DNA from: Maylandia zebra
Lineage: Eukaryota > Chordata > Actinopteri > Cichliformes > Cichlidae
Assembly: GCF_041146795.1 (NCBI RefSeq)
Contig: NC_135176.1
Coordinates: forward strand, 17,495,786 to 17,559,785
DNA length: 64,000 bases
Direction of reading: 5' to 3'
The position numbers and the translations under genes are program-made. The notes under the pieces were generated by a model, which was not told the origin of the DNA, ran no database searches, and saw only the letters and a program-made list of their open reading frames with translations. This document shows, piece by piece, positions 13,722-26,242 of the stretch; within the stretch, counting starts at the first letter, position 1; each line of letters starts with the position of its first letter.

Positions 13722-14002
13722 TATAGCGCTTTTCAAGACATCCATAGCGCTTTACAATGCCACTATTCATTCACTCTCACATTCACACACTGGTGGAGGC
13801 AAGCTACAGTTGTAGCCACAGCTGCACTGGGGCAGACTGACAGAAGCGAGGCTGCCATATTACACCATTGGCCCCTCTGCCAGTAGGGTAAAGTGTCTTG
13901 CCCAAGGACACAACAACCAGGACAGAGAGCCCGGGGATCAAACCGGCGACCTTCCGGTTACAGATGCGCTTCCCAACCCCCTGAGCCACGGTCACCCCGT
14001 AG
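13722..14002 (-). repeat. tRNA-derived SINE, copy 1
   Basis: On the minus strand the element starts with a tRNA-like head: 'gtgaccgtggctcaggggg' (A-box-like) and 'ccggtttgatccccgg' (B-box-like). A body with 'gtccttgggcaagacac' follows, and the 3' tail 'aaaagcgctatataaatcca' resembles LINE-derived tails of fish SINEs. A second copy lies at 19,312-19,613 in the same orientation. The exact family name is not asserted. Confidence 0.8.
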
Positions 14003-17000
14003 GGGCGCATTAGAGACACACATTTACATTACAGGTCTTCAAAAAAAAACAACAACCTAGTTTCAAAATACATGAAAAGCTCTAAAGAGGGTGATTTGCT
14101 GTGTAAACTCATTATTTTGGAAAACAAAAATCACAGTGATTTAATGGCCATTAAAATGTCTTCAGAAATTCCAAATTTGTGATGATTCATCTCAGAAGAA
14201 CAAAGAAGTTGAAAGTATTGATATCAGTGCTACTGGGCCTCTTTTTATTTGGTTGTGATATCAATATCAAATTTGAAGTGGTTCCCTGGCACACACAAAA
14301 ACAAGACAACTTTAGGTATTGTTAAACTAAAGTGCTAAACTGTTAAGTTATAGTCTTACTTAAAGTTTCCAAGTGAAACACTACCTAAGATGTTTTTGTG
14401 CTTATTTCCGCTGAAATAATTTTCAAAGCTGGTAGCACCTCGGCAGTACATTGCCAGCTAAGCCTGTAGTAGTAGTAATAGTAGTTATTCTTAATGTGAT
14501 TAAGTTCATGAAGTTTATCACCCTGTCAACAGCGTGAACAGACCAAACACTACTGCTGTATTGTCATGTACTGGTGGTTAAAACACGTGACTTCCTGGAA
14601 CAGATGTCACATAAGGTGAGCTAAAGTACTGTACAGAACTCCTTTCATGTTTTTCTCTTTTTGCCTCAGCAACAGTTGTCGTGAAATGTCATTTCCATTA
14701 GTTCACAATCAGTTTCCCAAAACCACACACTGCAAGGGCTAATTTGGCAACATTTTTGCTCCACTTTAACATCTCTTCTGCTCCTAAGAACATCATGAGT
14801 GTGAACATGTATTACAGTGATTATACACTTGTACAAAAAGTGGAGAAATGGGGTTTAAGCACTGTAATTAATAGAAAACCTGTGCTCTACACAATGTAAC
14901 AGTAACTATAGTATGCACTGTCTGCATCATAAAAACACAGTTCAAAACTTTTACAATTTCTGTAAAACTATGAAATTATTTAAAATTTCATCAGCTGCCG
15001 CATATGTTTCCCCACAGACTGGATATTTTTTGTTTTCTCTGAACTTTCTGTTGCTTTCCTATTTGTGCTGCTTGGCCTCTAATTTCTAATTTCAGTGAAC
15101 AAGTGACCGAGCAAGTGAAAAGAAAATGAAATATTCAGCAGCTGATGAAATTTTGCTCCATGTGGGATCAAAAGGCTGTACTGAAATGCTCCTGGGCTTA
15201 TGATAGATCTTCCAACTTGATTGAACCAAGCTGTCACAGACACAGAAACACATGAATAGATATCTCCTATCATTGCATATTTAAATGACTCACAATTACG
15301 TGTTTTAACTGCTGAAGTCTTATACAGTAGCATACTCGTGGTTAAGAGCACTGATGTGACTTTTAAATATGACCTAAATAACCTGAAAAGTCTTTTACAT
15401 TTAAAATTGAGTGTGATTTGTTTTCTCAAGGAAATAATTGATAAAGAATTAATAAATAGAAACATTTTGACCATTTTATTTAATTATAAGAAAAAACTAA
15501 ATATATAATAGGAGCAATTTACCTAACCCACAAAAAAAAACCCATATGTTCAAGGATCTAGCAACCTAAGGACCAAACTGCAAAGCTTGCCAGTGGTTAT
15601 AAATGTTCGCACACTCAGGGTTCTGTTAGATTGAAGGCTGTGCTGGCTCCTTGGAAATTGTGGCCCGCTCTTCAACACTCAAAGTCTAACATTTACTACC
15701 TAGTCAAAACTTACTAATAAAAATGTATGACGTTGTGAAAGGTTTTATGTAAGTCCCTGTCCTTACATATGACTGTACTGACAAATAATTCCCAGTAGGG
15801 GGAGACGTCATACATAGCACAAATTTCCTGCTGTGATTCCTGAAGAAGGTAGAGTGACAAATCCAAGCACTATACTTACTGTATAAAGAACTGCTATAGA
15901 TACACATGAGCTTCATTTATCGATTTTAGAGGATAACCTGTTAATATTAAAATACAATTACAATTACAGCAAAATTTCAAAAACAGCGGACTCAAAGACA
16001 GAAAGATGTTTCCAAAGTCAGGAGACTCTTGGAGACTGTTCATCTGTCATTCATGGAAAGACAGAGGTTGTGTGAGTTCATAAGAGCGAGTACATATTTG
16101 CAGTTTCAGAGCAAAGCTGTCTTAACCTTTGTTTTTAAAACATAGTTCTCATCCCAATCCCTAACCCCCTAACCCCTAACCTTAACCCCCTCTCTTACTT
16201 TACTATATTTACTGTAAAAGAATAAAACACGCACTCTTGGCGTATCTGTTTTCAAACAACAGCAATGAAAGAAATGGCTCTTGGTCCAATAAATCAGCCT
16301 TGTCTGAGTTGTCTCGACCTGCATGTGTAAAGTGTGAAGCACACCTGTCGAAAAGTCAAGACTGTACATGAGGATGTCCGGAAAGCCTGTATTCATGATT
16401 AATTTATTCTTTGAAGCTGTATCAGATCTGGCTTCAATGCGGGAGACAGAGACAGCTGAAGGGAAAAAGTTGAGCTGATAACGATGAACATGACAGCAGG
16501 GAGGATGATGGGAGAAGAGGAGCGCAAAAGGGAGTTCACGGGACGTTGATGGAAACGATGAATCAATGTGATAAAAGTTAAAGGGGAGAACAGTGGGGTC
16601 CCAGGGGAGGTGTGATAAAAATACAGTCAGGTTTCCTTCAAGGGTGTCAAGTAAAATACCAGACTGTGCAGATTCACCACAGTAGGTCTTCATGCATGAT
16701 TTACACCTCTATTTTATAGCATTTTATATCAATTTTATTTACATTTTGTTGCCAGAAGTCTCATGAAGAGAGATCAGAGGTATGCTTAGAGCCCGTGTTT
16801 AGGTGTTATTGTCAAACTAGTGTTTGGATCTGTATCTTAAAATCTGCTTTTCTTTATGCATCTTTATTGGCATCTTTTTTGATTGCAGTGCAAATTCTGT
16901 GGGTGTTAGCCTCAGAAAAAAATGAATCCTCTAATATTTTACATACAATGAACAAATCATCACTGGTTTGCATACTTTAAACACAATTCACAGTTTGGAG

Positions 17001-17240
17001 ACAGGCGGGCACTGCAGCTTGTACAGCAACGTAAAGTTTGAAGTACAGGGTGCCCTTGGTGCTCTGGGATGTGACGGTGGTCTGCAAATTCATGCAAAAT
17101 TCATACGAACATGAGGGAGGAGAGTTAGTGGTGGAGGAAGGATTTCGACTGAATAGAAGGGTGTATGCGGGTGGGAGAAGGATATAATGGTATGGAATAG
17201 ACAGTGAAGAACTAAAAAGGGAGTGGGTGTGTTAGAGAAG
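14003..17240. other. Intergenic region upstream of periostin, no gene seen
   Basis: AT-rich DNA with chance ORFs only. The longest open frame (16,169-16,693, minus) has no recognisable domain and overlaps a CCCTAA-like low-complexity stretch. The last few hundred bases before 17,249 are purine-rich ('ggaggaaggatttcgac', 'gggtgggagaagg') and may belong to the periostin promoter. Confidence 0.5.
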
Positions 17241-17248
17241 CTTGTTCA

Positions 17249-17256
17249 TATAAAAG
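17249..17256 (+). promoter_or_regulatory. postn: TATA box of the periostin promoter
   Basis: A TATAAAAG match lies 150 bases before the periostin ATG. With a start about 30 bases downstream (near 17,280) the 5'UTR would be roughly 125 bases, unspliced. A GT-rich tract (17,312-17,339) falls inside that leader. Confidence 0.6.
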
Positions 17257-17405
17257 CTCCCTCTCTCATTTGTGTTCCCACATATCCCGTGTGTTTCTGT
17301 GGACTCCTGCTTGTGTGTGCGTGTGTGTGTGTATGTGTGCACTTGAAAGACAAGAGCAGTGTGTGTTTGAGCCCTTGCAGCACTGAGGACTGATAACTTC
17401 ACAGG

Positions 17406-20400
17406 ATGCATCGGCTTCTGGTGGTGACCTTAGTGTTGGTGGCCTTTTGCAGTCTGGAGACCACAGCTTTTTCAGCTTATGACAAGATAGTCACCCATAG
17501 CCGCATACGGGCCAGGGATCAAGGGTAGGTAGACTTAATATTTTTCCTATCACCTTGTTTGCAGGTGCAAGAACATAAATTGTATGATCTGGCAATAAAA
17601 CAGGTTAGACTACGTCAATTTTTAATATGGTTTTAAATCTTACTGAGCACTACAGTTTCATGAACAGATCAGTCATATTGATGAAAAATAGGAAATTCCG
17701 CTTGATCATCAACATATTTAACATGCAAAAATCAACAACTGAAGTCCAGAGAAATCCAAATACTGTAAGAAATAACCCTTTCTAAAAAAGTTTTAGTGTA
17801 TTTCTTATTGAAATATTCCAAATATTATTAATTGTGTATTTATTAATTATGTAATTAATGTAATTTAAAATTCACATGTAAATTGAATAAGATGAATCTT
17901 CTTTAAAATCATATTTTGGATTAAGACTGATGCCAAAATGATCCAAATAATTCGTTCCGCTTCTTGGGTGGTTTTGACCTTACTGTAAGTACAGTACACT
18001 TGCGGCACACATTACTGTAGCAGATACTGTACATTAGTGCTTTGTCTGCTTGATTAATAAAGCACCATTATTACTTGCTGAAATAAATGTCTGCTAACTT
18101 GAAAAAAAACCCACAAAGCAGACAAAAAATGCACATGCATCAAATTTTGGTTTTGCGTAATACACCGTATGGACAAAAGTACTGGACCACACCCCTTTAT
18201 CTTTAAATTCACGTGTTTGGGGTATAAAATCTAGCAGCTACTCACACAGCCTGTCCTTACAAACATTTGTGAATGGGAAACGTTGTTGTTAAGAGCTCAC
18301 TGAATCCAAGTATGGTACTGTGTTAAGACAACAGTATTGCAACAAGTCAGCTCATGAAGTTTCTTCCATCCTAGAAATACCACAATGAACTGTAAGTGGT
18401 ATATTTGTAAGGTGGAAGCAATTAGGAACCACATCAACTCAGCCATGAAGTAGCAGAGTTGATGTGATTCCTGTCCTGCAGCTCTTAGTGTTTAAAAGCT
18501 ACCAAAACTCTGATGACTGCACAGCTCTAAACCTCCTCTGACATTAACATCAGCACAGAAAGTGTGCTCAAGGAGCTTCATGCTTATCAGTTTCCATGAG
18601 TGAGCAGCTCCTGTACTCGTCATTTGCCGGTGACCCAGTACTTTTGTCCATATAATGTCTTATTAACATAAATATTGCATATTGACATGTGTAAATTGCT
18701 TTTTTCGGCCATGCATTCTTTTCCATTTCATACATACACACCTCCCCACATCTTCTCACGGTCTTTTTCGTCAACTTGTCTATCCTTGTCGCCTTCCTTC
18801 CCCCTGCTACGCTTGTACAGTTCCATATCCTGACCTTCCTGATCCTGTTCCTTACGTTCTTTTGTTACTCCCACCTCACCCTCTCCTCCCTCTCCTCTCT
18901 TACAGACCCAATGTGTGTGCTTTGCAGCAAGTCACAGGGACCAAGAAGAAGTACTTCAGCACATGCAGGAATTGGTACAAACGCAGCATCTGTGGCAAGA
19001 ATACGTAAGTGTTTACTGAAAGACCGAATGGATCTAATTAGCGCATCTTTTTATCATTATTTGCACTGAATTAGACTGGTCTGATCAAAAGTGCAAACCA
19101 CACCCAGCTTCATCACCCATCTATCAGCAGAAGCCCAATATGTTTGACCAAACCCTTTCTGCACCCTCAGACTTGTACCTCAGTTTATCTGAACCTATAA
19201 CATCTCGCTTTCTCCTCTTAACCTTCGCTTTAAAATGAAGTTGCATGGTTCAAACCAGTAATGTCTTTGTGCATTTATGAAAATAATAAGAAACCAAACT
19301 TTAAATGGTAAATGGCCTGTATTTATATAGCGCTTTACTAGTCCCTAAGGACCCCAAAGCACTTTACATATCCAGTCATCCACCCATTCACACACACGGC
19401 AAGCTACATTGTAGCCACAGCCACCCTGGGGCGCACTGACAGTGGCGAGGCTGCCGGACACTGGCGCCACCGGGCCCTCTGACCACCACCAGTAGGCAAC
19501 GGGTGAAGTGTCTTGCCCAAGGACACAACGACCGAGACTGCCCAAGCCGGGGCACGAACCGGCAACCTTCTGATTACAAGGCGAACTCCCAACTCTTGAG
19601 CCACGATCGCCCCGTCTTTAGGGTGCTTGTGGTGGATTTATTTATTTAGGTTATTTCCTGCAAAATAATTTCATAAAATATTACATGAAACGCACCTAAA
19701 GGAGTGTAAGGCTTAGTTGGAGCTGTTCTGGTATACTTAAGTGCAGAAGCAGCAGAAAATAACATACACACTTAGTCTCTGTCGTTAGCCCACATGCACA
19801 CACAAGAACACACATGTAGACATACACCCGTCTGTTTTCAGTCATGCAGTCAACTGGAGCACCTGTTGCGGTATTGATAAGGCTGAAAATGGGGTGTGAG
19901 CTCAGGGGTGAGTCATTTTCTCCCAAAACAGTACAGCAGTAGACATGAAAACAACCAGGAATTACTGGTCAAAACATGTGACAGTAGATTACGAGAAGCT
20001 AGTAGGAGTTTCTAAGATAAGAAACACAATTGCTTGGCCTCATCATTACATCACTACCAAGTCCCATTAGGCTATTTACAAATTATTTTTGTCAGATCTT
20101 TATGTAATGTGAATATGGCATATTTAAAATGTTTAAATTAAACAATTTCTAAAATAGGATTTTGTTAGCCGAAAAAATAAATTTCAATGCATTTAACTTT
20201 TTTCTGGTTTATAACTTAATTTGTTAGTTCATGCAAAAGGTTTGTAGTGTTACAAACAGCAAAATCTACATCAAAGATAAGTACGTTTTTCCCACAGAAA
20301 GCACTTTGCTAAACAGCTGGAAGTGTTCAGTATATTCTCCTCTCATCTGTCTCACTTTGCAGTGCACCACTGGTGATAGATTGGATCACCCAGAGAGATA

Positions 20401-20986
20401 CCCTGTTTTGCTTTGGTTAGTTGTTTTGTTCTTTTCCAGCGCTAGTGGGTCAGTCACACACTTTCACGTTTAATCTTTTTCAAATGGTTTTGTTGCTGTT
20501 GAGCATCCTGAACATATTTCCAAAACTAAACTTTGATCTTACACCGCGGGTTAAAAGCATGTGTAGTTTCAGATCACTATACCAACCTAAAAGTATTAAC
20601 TATTAACCTAACATAGTTTGGGAATTGCTCATGTTTCTCTTGATATAATGGTACCATAGGATCTTTTGAGGATTTCATTTGAATTGAGCTGTTGGATGAA
20701 AGAAACGGTTTTTCTGTTAAAGAAAACTATTTGCAGGAAGCACAGGATGTGTGATTAAAATTAAGTGGACTTTATAACAAACCACTGTAAAAGTCAGATT
20801 CTTAAAGATGTATTTAGATGAAGTCCACACCCATCTATAGAAAAAAAGCTCTTCTACACAATATTAAGACCAGACGGATGAGGATAGAACAAAGACTGTT
20901 CATTAGTGATTACAGAGGATTTAAAAAAACACTCCAATGTCTTTATCTGGTGCCAGAAAACCCCACCTAAAGCCTTTGTATGAGTA

Positions 20987-21051
<65 letters not shown>

Positions 21052-24000
21052 TGTATGCGTGCACCAAAGCCCCATATTTGCACATCTGCTCATCTGGAAG
21101 GCACATTGAGTTGTTTCATGCTGTGATGCAACCAGGGGCTTGGCTACAGTGCACTGGCTAATTCTGTTTCAGGTCTCTGTTGAATCTATTATCCTGTCAG
21201 AGCGTAGCTGGGGAGCAATGACTTCATACCTTCCTGACGGCCAGTCGTGGAGGGGTATTTATGTATTTTATATTACCGAAATTAGTGTCAAGGCAAAGAG
21301 GGATTGCTCTATAAGCAACATGCCTCTTTGCACAAAATGACTAATTCAACACATTCAGCAGAATCAAACACACACAGAGACGTTTATCTATAAACACACA
21401 AATACTAATTAAATGGATTAACTTTGCCAAGCTTGAATCTTTGTAGAAAGTGTGTGTGTACATGCACATGTGTGATTGTGTGTGAATAAGGTTTTCAGTT
21501 GAGGGGACTTGAATCTACTTGCATACTGACTGTGGTTGTGTTCCTTGCTTGTTTGTTTGTAAGAATTAAATTTTTATGTTACATTTTATGCAGTTAGAAG
21601 CTATGGTTGAGGTTGGTGTACTTGCAGTAACCTATTTTTTTAAAAAGTATTGCTTTGGCGTAATTTATCAATACTGGCGATTCCTGAATAGAAAGCAAAC
21701 TATTGATAGACTGGTTTACTGTAAATCATGAAAAACTAATGTGCACATGTGGAAATACAATTTTTCCATGAGAAAAAGGCAGGAAAACCTCAAGTTCTGC
21801 AAAATGTAATGAAAGTGTAATGAGCTCAAAGAAAAAGTCGAAACCAATTTCCGGAGCTGAAAACTCAGGAAGTGTTTCAAATTAAACCCCAGTACAGGTT
21901 ATTCACTTCCTAGTTTGTCTTAGAAAATGTTCGTTAACTGGGGACTAATCCTAATCAAAATGCTGTCAAACCATCTATGGTTTGTTTACTCTCAGTAAAA
22001 CTTCTCACATTAGAGCTACAGTACTGTCCTGTGTCTCATTATATTAGCCTTCTCACACCTCATTCTTTCATTCATGCCAATGCAAAAGAGTGCCAGCTGA
22101 GCTCCTGTTATGAGCACAGCTTATCTGGTGCTTATCTTGCATTTTGTCATGGAACGGGGAAAGTAGGACCCAAACAAGGGACTCTTGGATGCAGACAGTG
22201 AGTGTATTTACAGTGCAGTAAATAATAACATGACAGTCAATCCCATGCACGTTCCCCATGTGCGTTCCCCAGTGTCCGTGCTCTGTGTCTCTGCTCCCTT
22301 TGTGCTTCCATACAACGTGCTCGCTGCCCTCTTGTCTTTGCAATCCTCTTGTAGAAATCACAGAGGCAGCCGTTAGAAAGCCCACAATTATGATAGACTT
22401 ACCCTTTCGACTGACTTACTGGGAAACTGACGGGAAGTCTTGCAACGATCCAGCATCCACGGGAAGCTCAGCCACTCTTCTAAGTAGCTCCCCCAGACGA
22501 GGCTGATCAGCAGCAGGTGTGTGCCATCATCCTCCTCGGGTGTGGCCAGCCTGGCGGGGACACACTCACCAGGCCTGACGGTGCCTGTAAACCGGCCATC
22601 TGGATACACACACACACATATAAACGCCTATACACACAAACACACACAAATATGGAAAAGAGGGACACAAGCACCACACATAAACAGCCCAAGACAAACC
22701 CATAAAAAAAAAAACAGTCCACAAACACTCATGAACCCTGGGTCACCAGATCCAGGTCCATGACACATTTCTTTGAGTTACGCTTTTACAAGTTTTGATA
22801 AGCCTTTATTTCCACCTAAAATCTAAATGAAGACACCCGTCTGTTTTTTTAGAAGTGAAATTAAAGAATGAAAATCTGTGAAAATGTTTTCTGGAAAATT
22901 TACAGACTACAGGATTCGACTTGACAAGTGAGACGTCTGACAGCAGTGTACCACAAAGAAGAGAGGAAACTAAGTAACTTAGAGTTGTCCATAAAAATGT
23001 ATCAGATAACAGTCTGTTTTTTGATAATAGTGCTTACACATGGTCCTGTAATTTTTTTCTTTCTTCTTTTTAAGACAGAAAAAAAGTTACTAGAGATCTT
23101 CCCAGTCACCAAATTTTTCTCGATTAACCTCCTCTTGGGACTTTTTGAGCTCTTTGTCACTTTTCTTGTGGAAACACAAACCATGTAAATGTTTTTTTCT
23201 CCTTTCCAGTCTGCTTAACTTGTTGGTTTTTTGACAGTTTTTTTTTTATGTTTAATTCATGTCAAACTTTTTCATAAGTTTACTATGTGGTTTTCAGGTC
23301 AGCCAGTGTCAAGAGTTACTTCCTCATTTGTTGTTTTCAATGCCCTCATTCCCAGGGCTCCTCATTATCTCACAGCTGCACAGGTTTTTTTTCAATGACT
23401 CATTTATTTTAGTTTGTTGAGATGGTATAGTTTTGTTTCGGTTCATCACCTTGTGTTAGAGTCATGTAGACTCTTGCTCTGTTTGAAATTTATATGATAA
23501 AGATGCACAACCCTGAACAATTACATTTTTTATTTTTGACATTTTATATCTGGATTAAATTAATCTATGTTTTTAATGATTATCTACTTATTGAATAACT
23601 CACTGCTCTTTTAATGGTTTGGCAGGGTGGTTGTATATGAATGCTGTCCAGGTTATATGAAACTCGAGGGTACGAAAGGATGCACTGCAGGTAGGTGGAT
23701 GGCTCAACAGATTCATTCAAAATCAACTAAAAATTACAATATATTCAATATGAATATTTCCTCTGGTTTCTCACAACTCTCAACCTTACCACCAGTGGCT
23801 CCCATTGACCATGTGTATGGTACACTGGGCTTTGTCAAGGCTACAACCACACAGCGATATGCTGAAGTCTCTAAACTGAGAAAAGAAATTGAGGGAAAAG
23901 GCGCCTTCACCTTGTTTGCACCTAGCAATGATGCCTGGGATGAGCTGGACCCTGTGAGTAAACCTGTGTTTAAAACCTTAGAGAGAAATGCATTTACAAT

Positions 24001-26172
24001 AATGTCTGCTCAAACACAGTTATACTTTGATGAAACTAACACTGTGATTTTTAAAGGCTCAACGATCTGCACTAGAGAACAATGTGAACATTGAACTCTA
24101 CAACGCTCTGCATTACCACATGGTAAACCACCGTATCCTCACCAAAGACATGAAGAATGGCATGACTGTCAGTTCCATGTACAATGAAGAGGGACTGCAC
24201 TTCAACCACTACCCAAATGGGGTCAGTTTATGAACGGTGTAGACAAGCGCAATGCTGCATGATTATTACAATTATATCTATAAGAGTCAATTAAGCCATT
24301 GATTGTTTGATCTTCATAAAATATTTACTTCCTAAGGTTGTTACAGTGAACTGTGTCAGGATTCTCAATGCTAACCAGCTGGCCACAAATGGTGTGGTGC
24401 ATGTCATCGATCGGGTAATCAAGGCCGTGGGGAACACCATCAAGGATCACTTGGAGCTCAATGAAGACCTTTCTTCTTTTAGTGTATGAAACTATTCTCA
24501 AAAAAGTTTACAGTTGTACAGTTCACCATTAACAAACAGTAACTTTTATCCAACTCATTATAGCATCTGATTCTTAGAAAAATGTTTACATCGTGTCTTG
24601 TTCCCCAGGCTATCGCATTAGCTTCCAATGTGATGGACAAGCTGGGTGAGCCTGGCCAATACACTTTGTTTGCTCCAACTAATGACGCCTTTGACAAAAT
24701 GAACCCAGACTACTTGGAGAATATCATGGAAGACCCAGCTGTTGTTAAAGGTACAGTAAAAATGTGATGCCTTAATGAGAGCATAAAGTACAACCATAAC
24801 ATTTTCACATTGTTCCTGTGGCCTGGTAAATATGCTAAAAAAAAGGGCCACTACTACTATGAGCTACTATGAGCTACTATGAGCGTGTGCGGCAGCTTCA
24901 CACAGCTCATAGTAGGCCCGCAGACAAATTGATATGAAGTGGACTTTGAACTTTGAACTTGTTTTTGAATTGACAAATCCAAAAACCACACAAAAAACAG
25001 CTTATCTGCTTATTTGCTGAGTCATGAATACAGGCATGAAGTCAGTGACAGGTTTCTTCTTGGAATAAAATACAATACAAATTTTGCTTCTGTTTCTAAT
25101 GCATTGCTTTTGCAGGCTAAATTTGTTGGCTTAGCTTGATAGTCGGGCTCAGCTGTGGCATAAATACATGCCTAAATGTGAATAATGAGCACAGAGAACA
25201 TTGATGTTTGATTCATCTGCATACCTGTAATTCCTGAATAACACATCACAGCACAGGCTTCACATAATAATTAGATACTTTAGGTGTGTAATTTGAGTTG
25301 CAAACCTATGTTCAACTTGTGTTTATGTTTATTTAATTACTCAATTAAATGTAATTAATTTAGCCTCTTTCACACTTTGACCAACCTTCTCAGCCCTGGT
25401 GAACTACCACCTGTTAAAGAGTGTCCAGTGTGCAGAAGCAATCATGGTAGGATTCATGTATGAGACTGCAGAAGGCAGCAGCATAGAGATTGGCTGTGAC
25501 GGTGACAGTCTGACTGTGAACGGCATCAAGATGGTCCTGAAGAAGGACATTGTAGCGACCAATGGCGTCATCCACCTGATAGACCAGATGCTGATCCCAG
25601 ACTCAGGTACAAACACATTTTGAAGTTGTTTAAATCGTTTGGCGTCTTCCTTTTAATGGGTCACAGGCATATCTTTTTTGTATTGTTCATGTCAGCCAAG
25701 GAAGTGAAATCGTTACTGGAAACCTCCCAGAGCACTTTCAGCAGCAAGTTGTCTGAACTGGGCTTAGCTGAATCCCTGGGTCCAAAGACAGAGTACACCC
25801 TCCTAGCTCCTTTCAACAATGCCTTCACTAGTGAGTTGAAACATGTTCTTATCTATAGAAAAGTAGCACTTTTTTGTGGTTATAATATTTTGTCTTTTAC
25901 AAACCAAAAATATTATAATGTATGCCACACTTTTAAATTGCAAGGCATTTTGCCTTATTTGATCAGGATCTAAAACTATCCATCTTATTTAAATCTCTGA
26001 CATTTCTCTCTGTCAGGTGAAGTGATGTCAATGGACACAAACACGCTGAGACTCATTTTGGAAAACCACATCTTGAAGACAAAAATGAAACTGAGTGAGC
26101 TTTACAACGAACAGACGCTGGAAACAATCGCTGGAAAACTGCTACGAGTCTTCATTTACCGCACTGTGAGAA

Positions 26173-26242
<70 letters not shown>

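Noticed and set aside
16145..16195. Interstitial telomere-like CCCTAA run
   Set aside because: Only a handful of irregular units (cccctaac variants); too short and degenerate to mean a fusion point.
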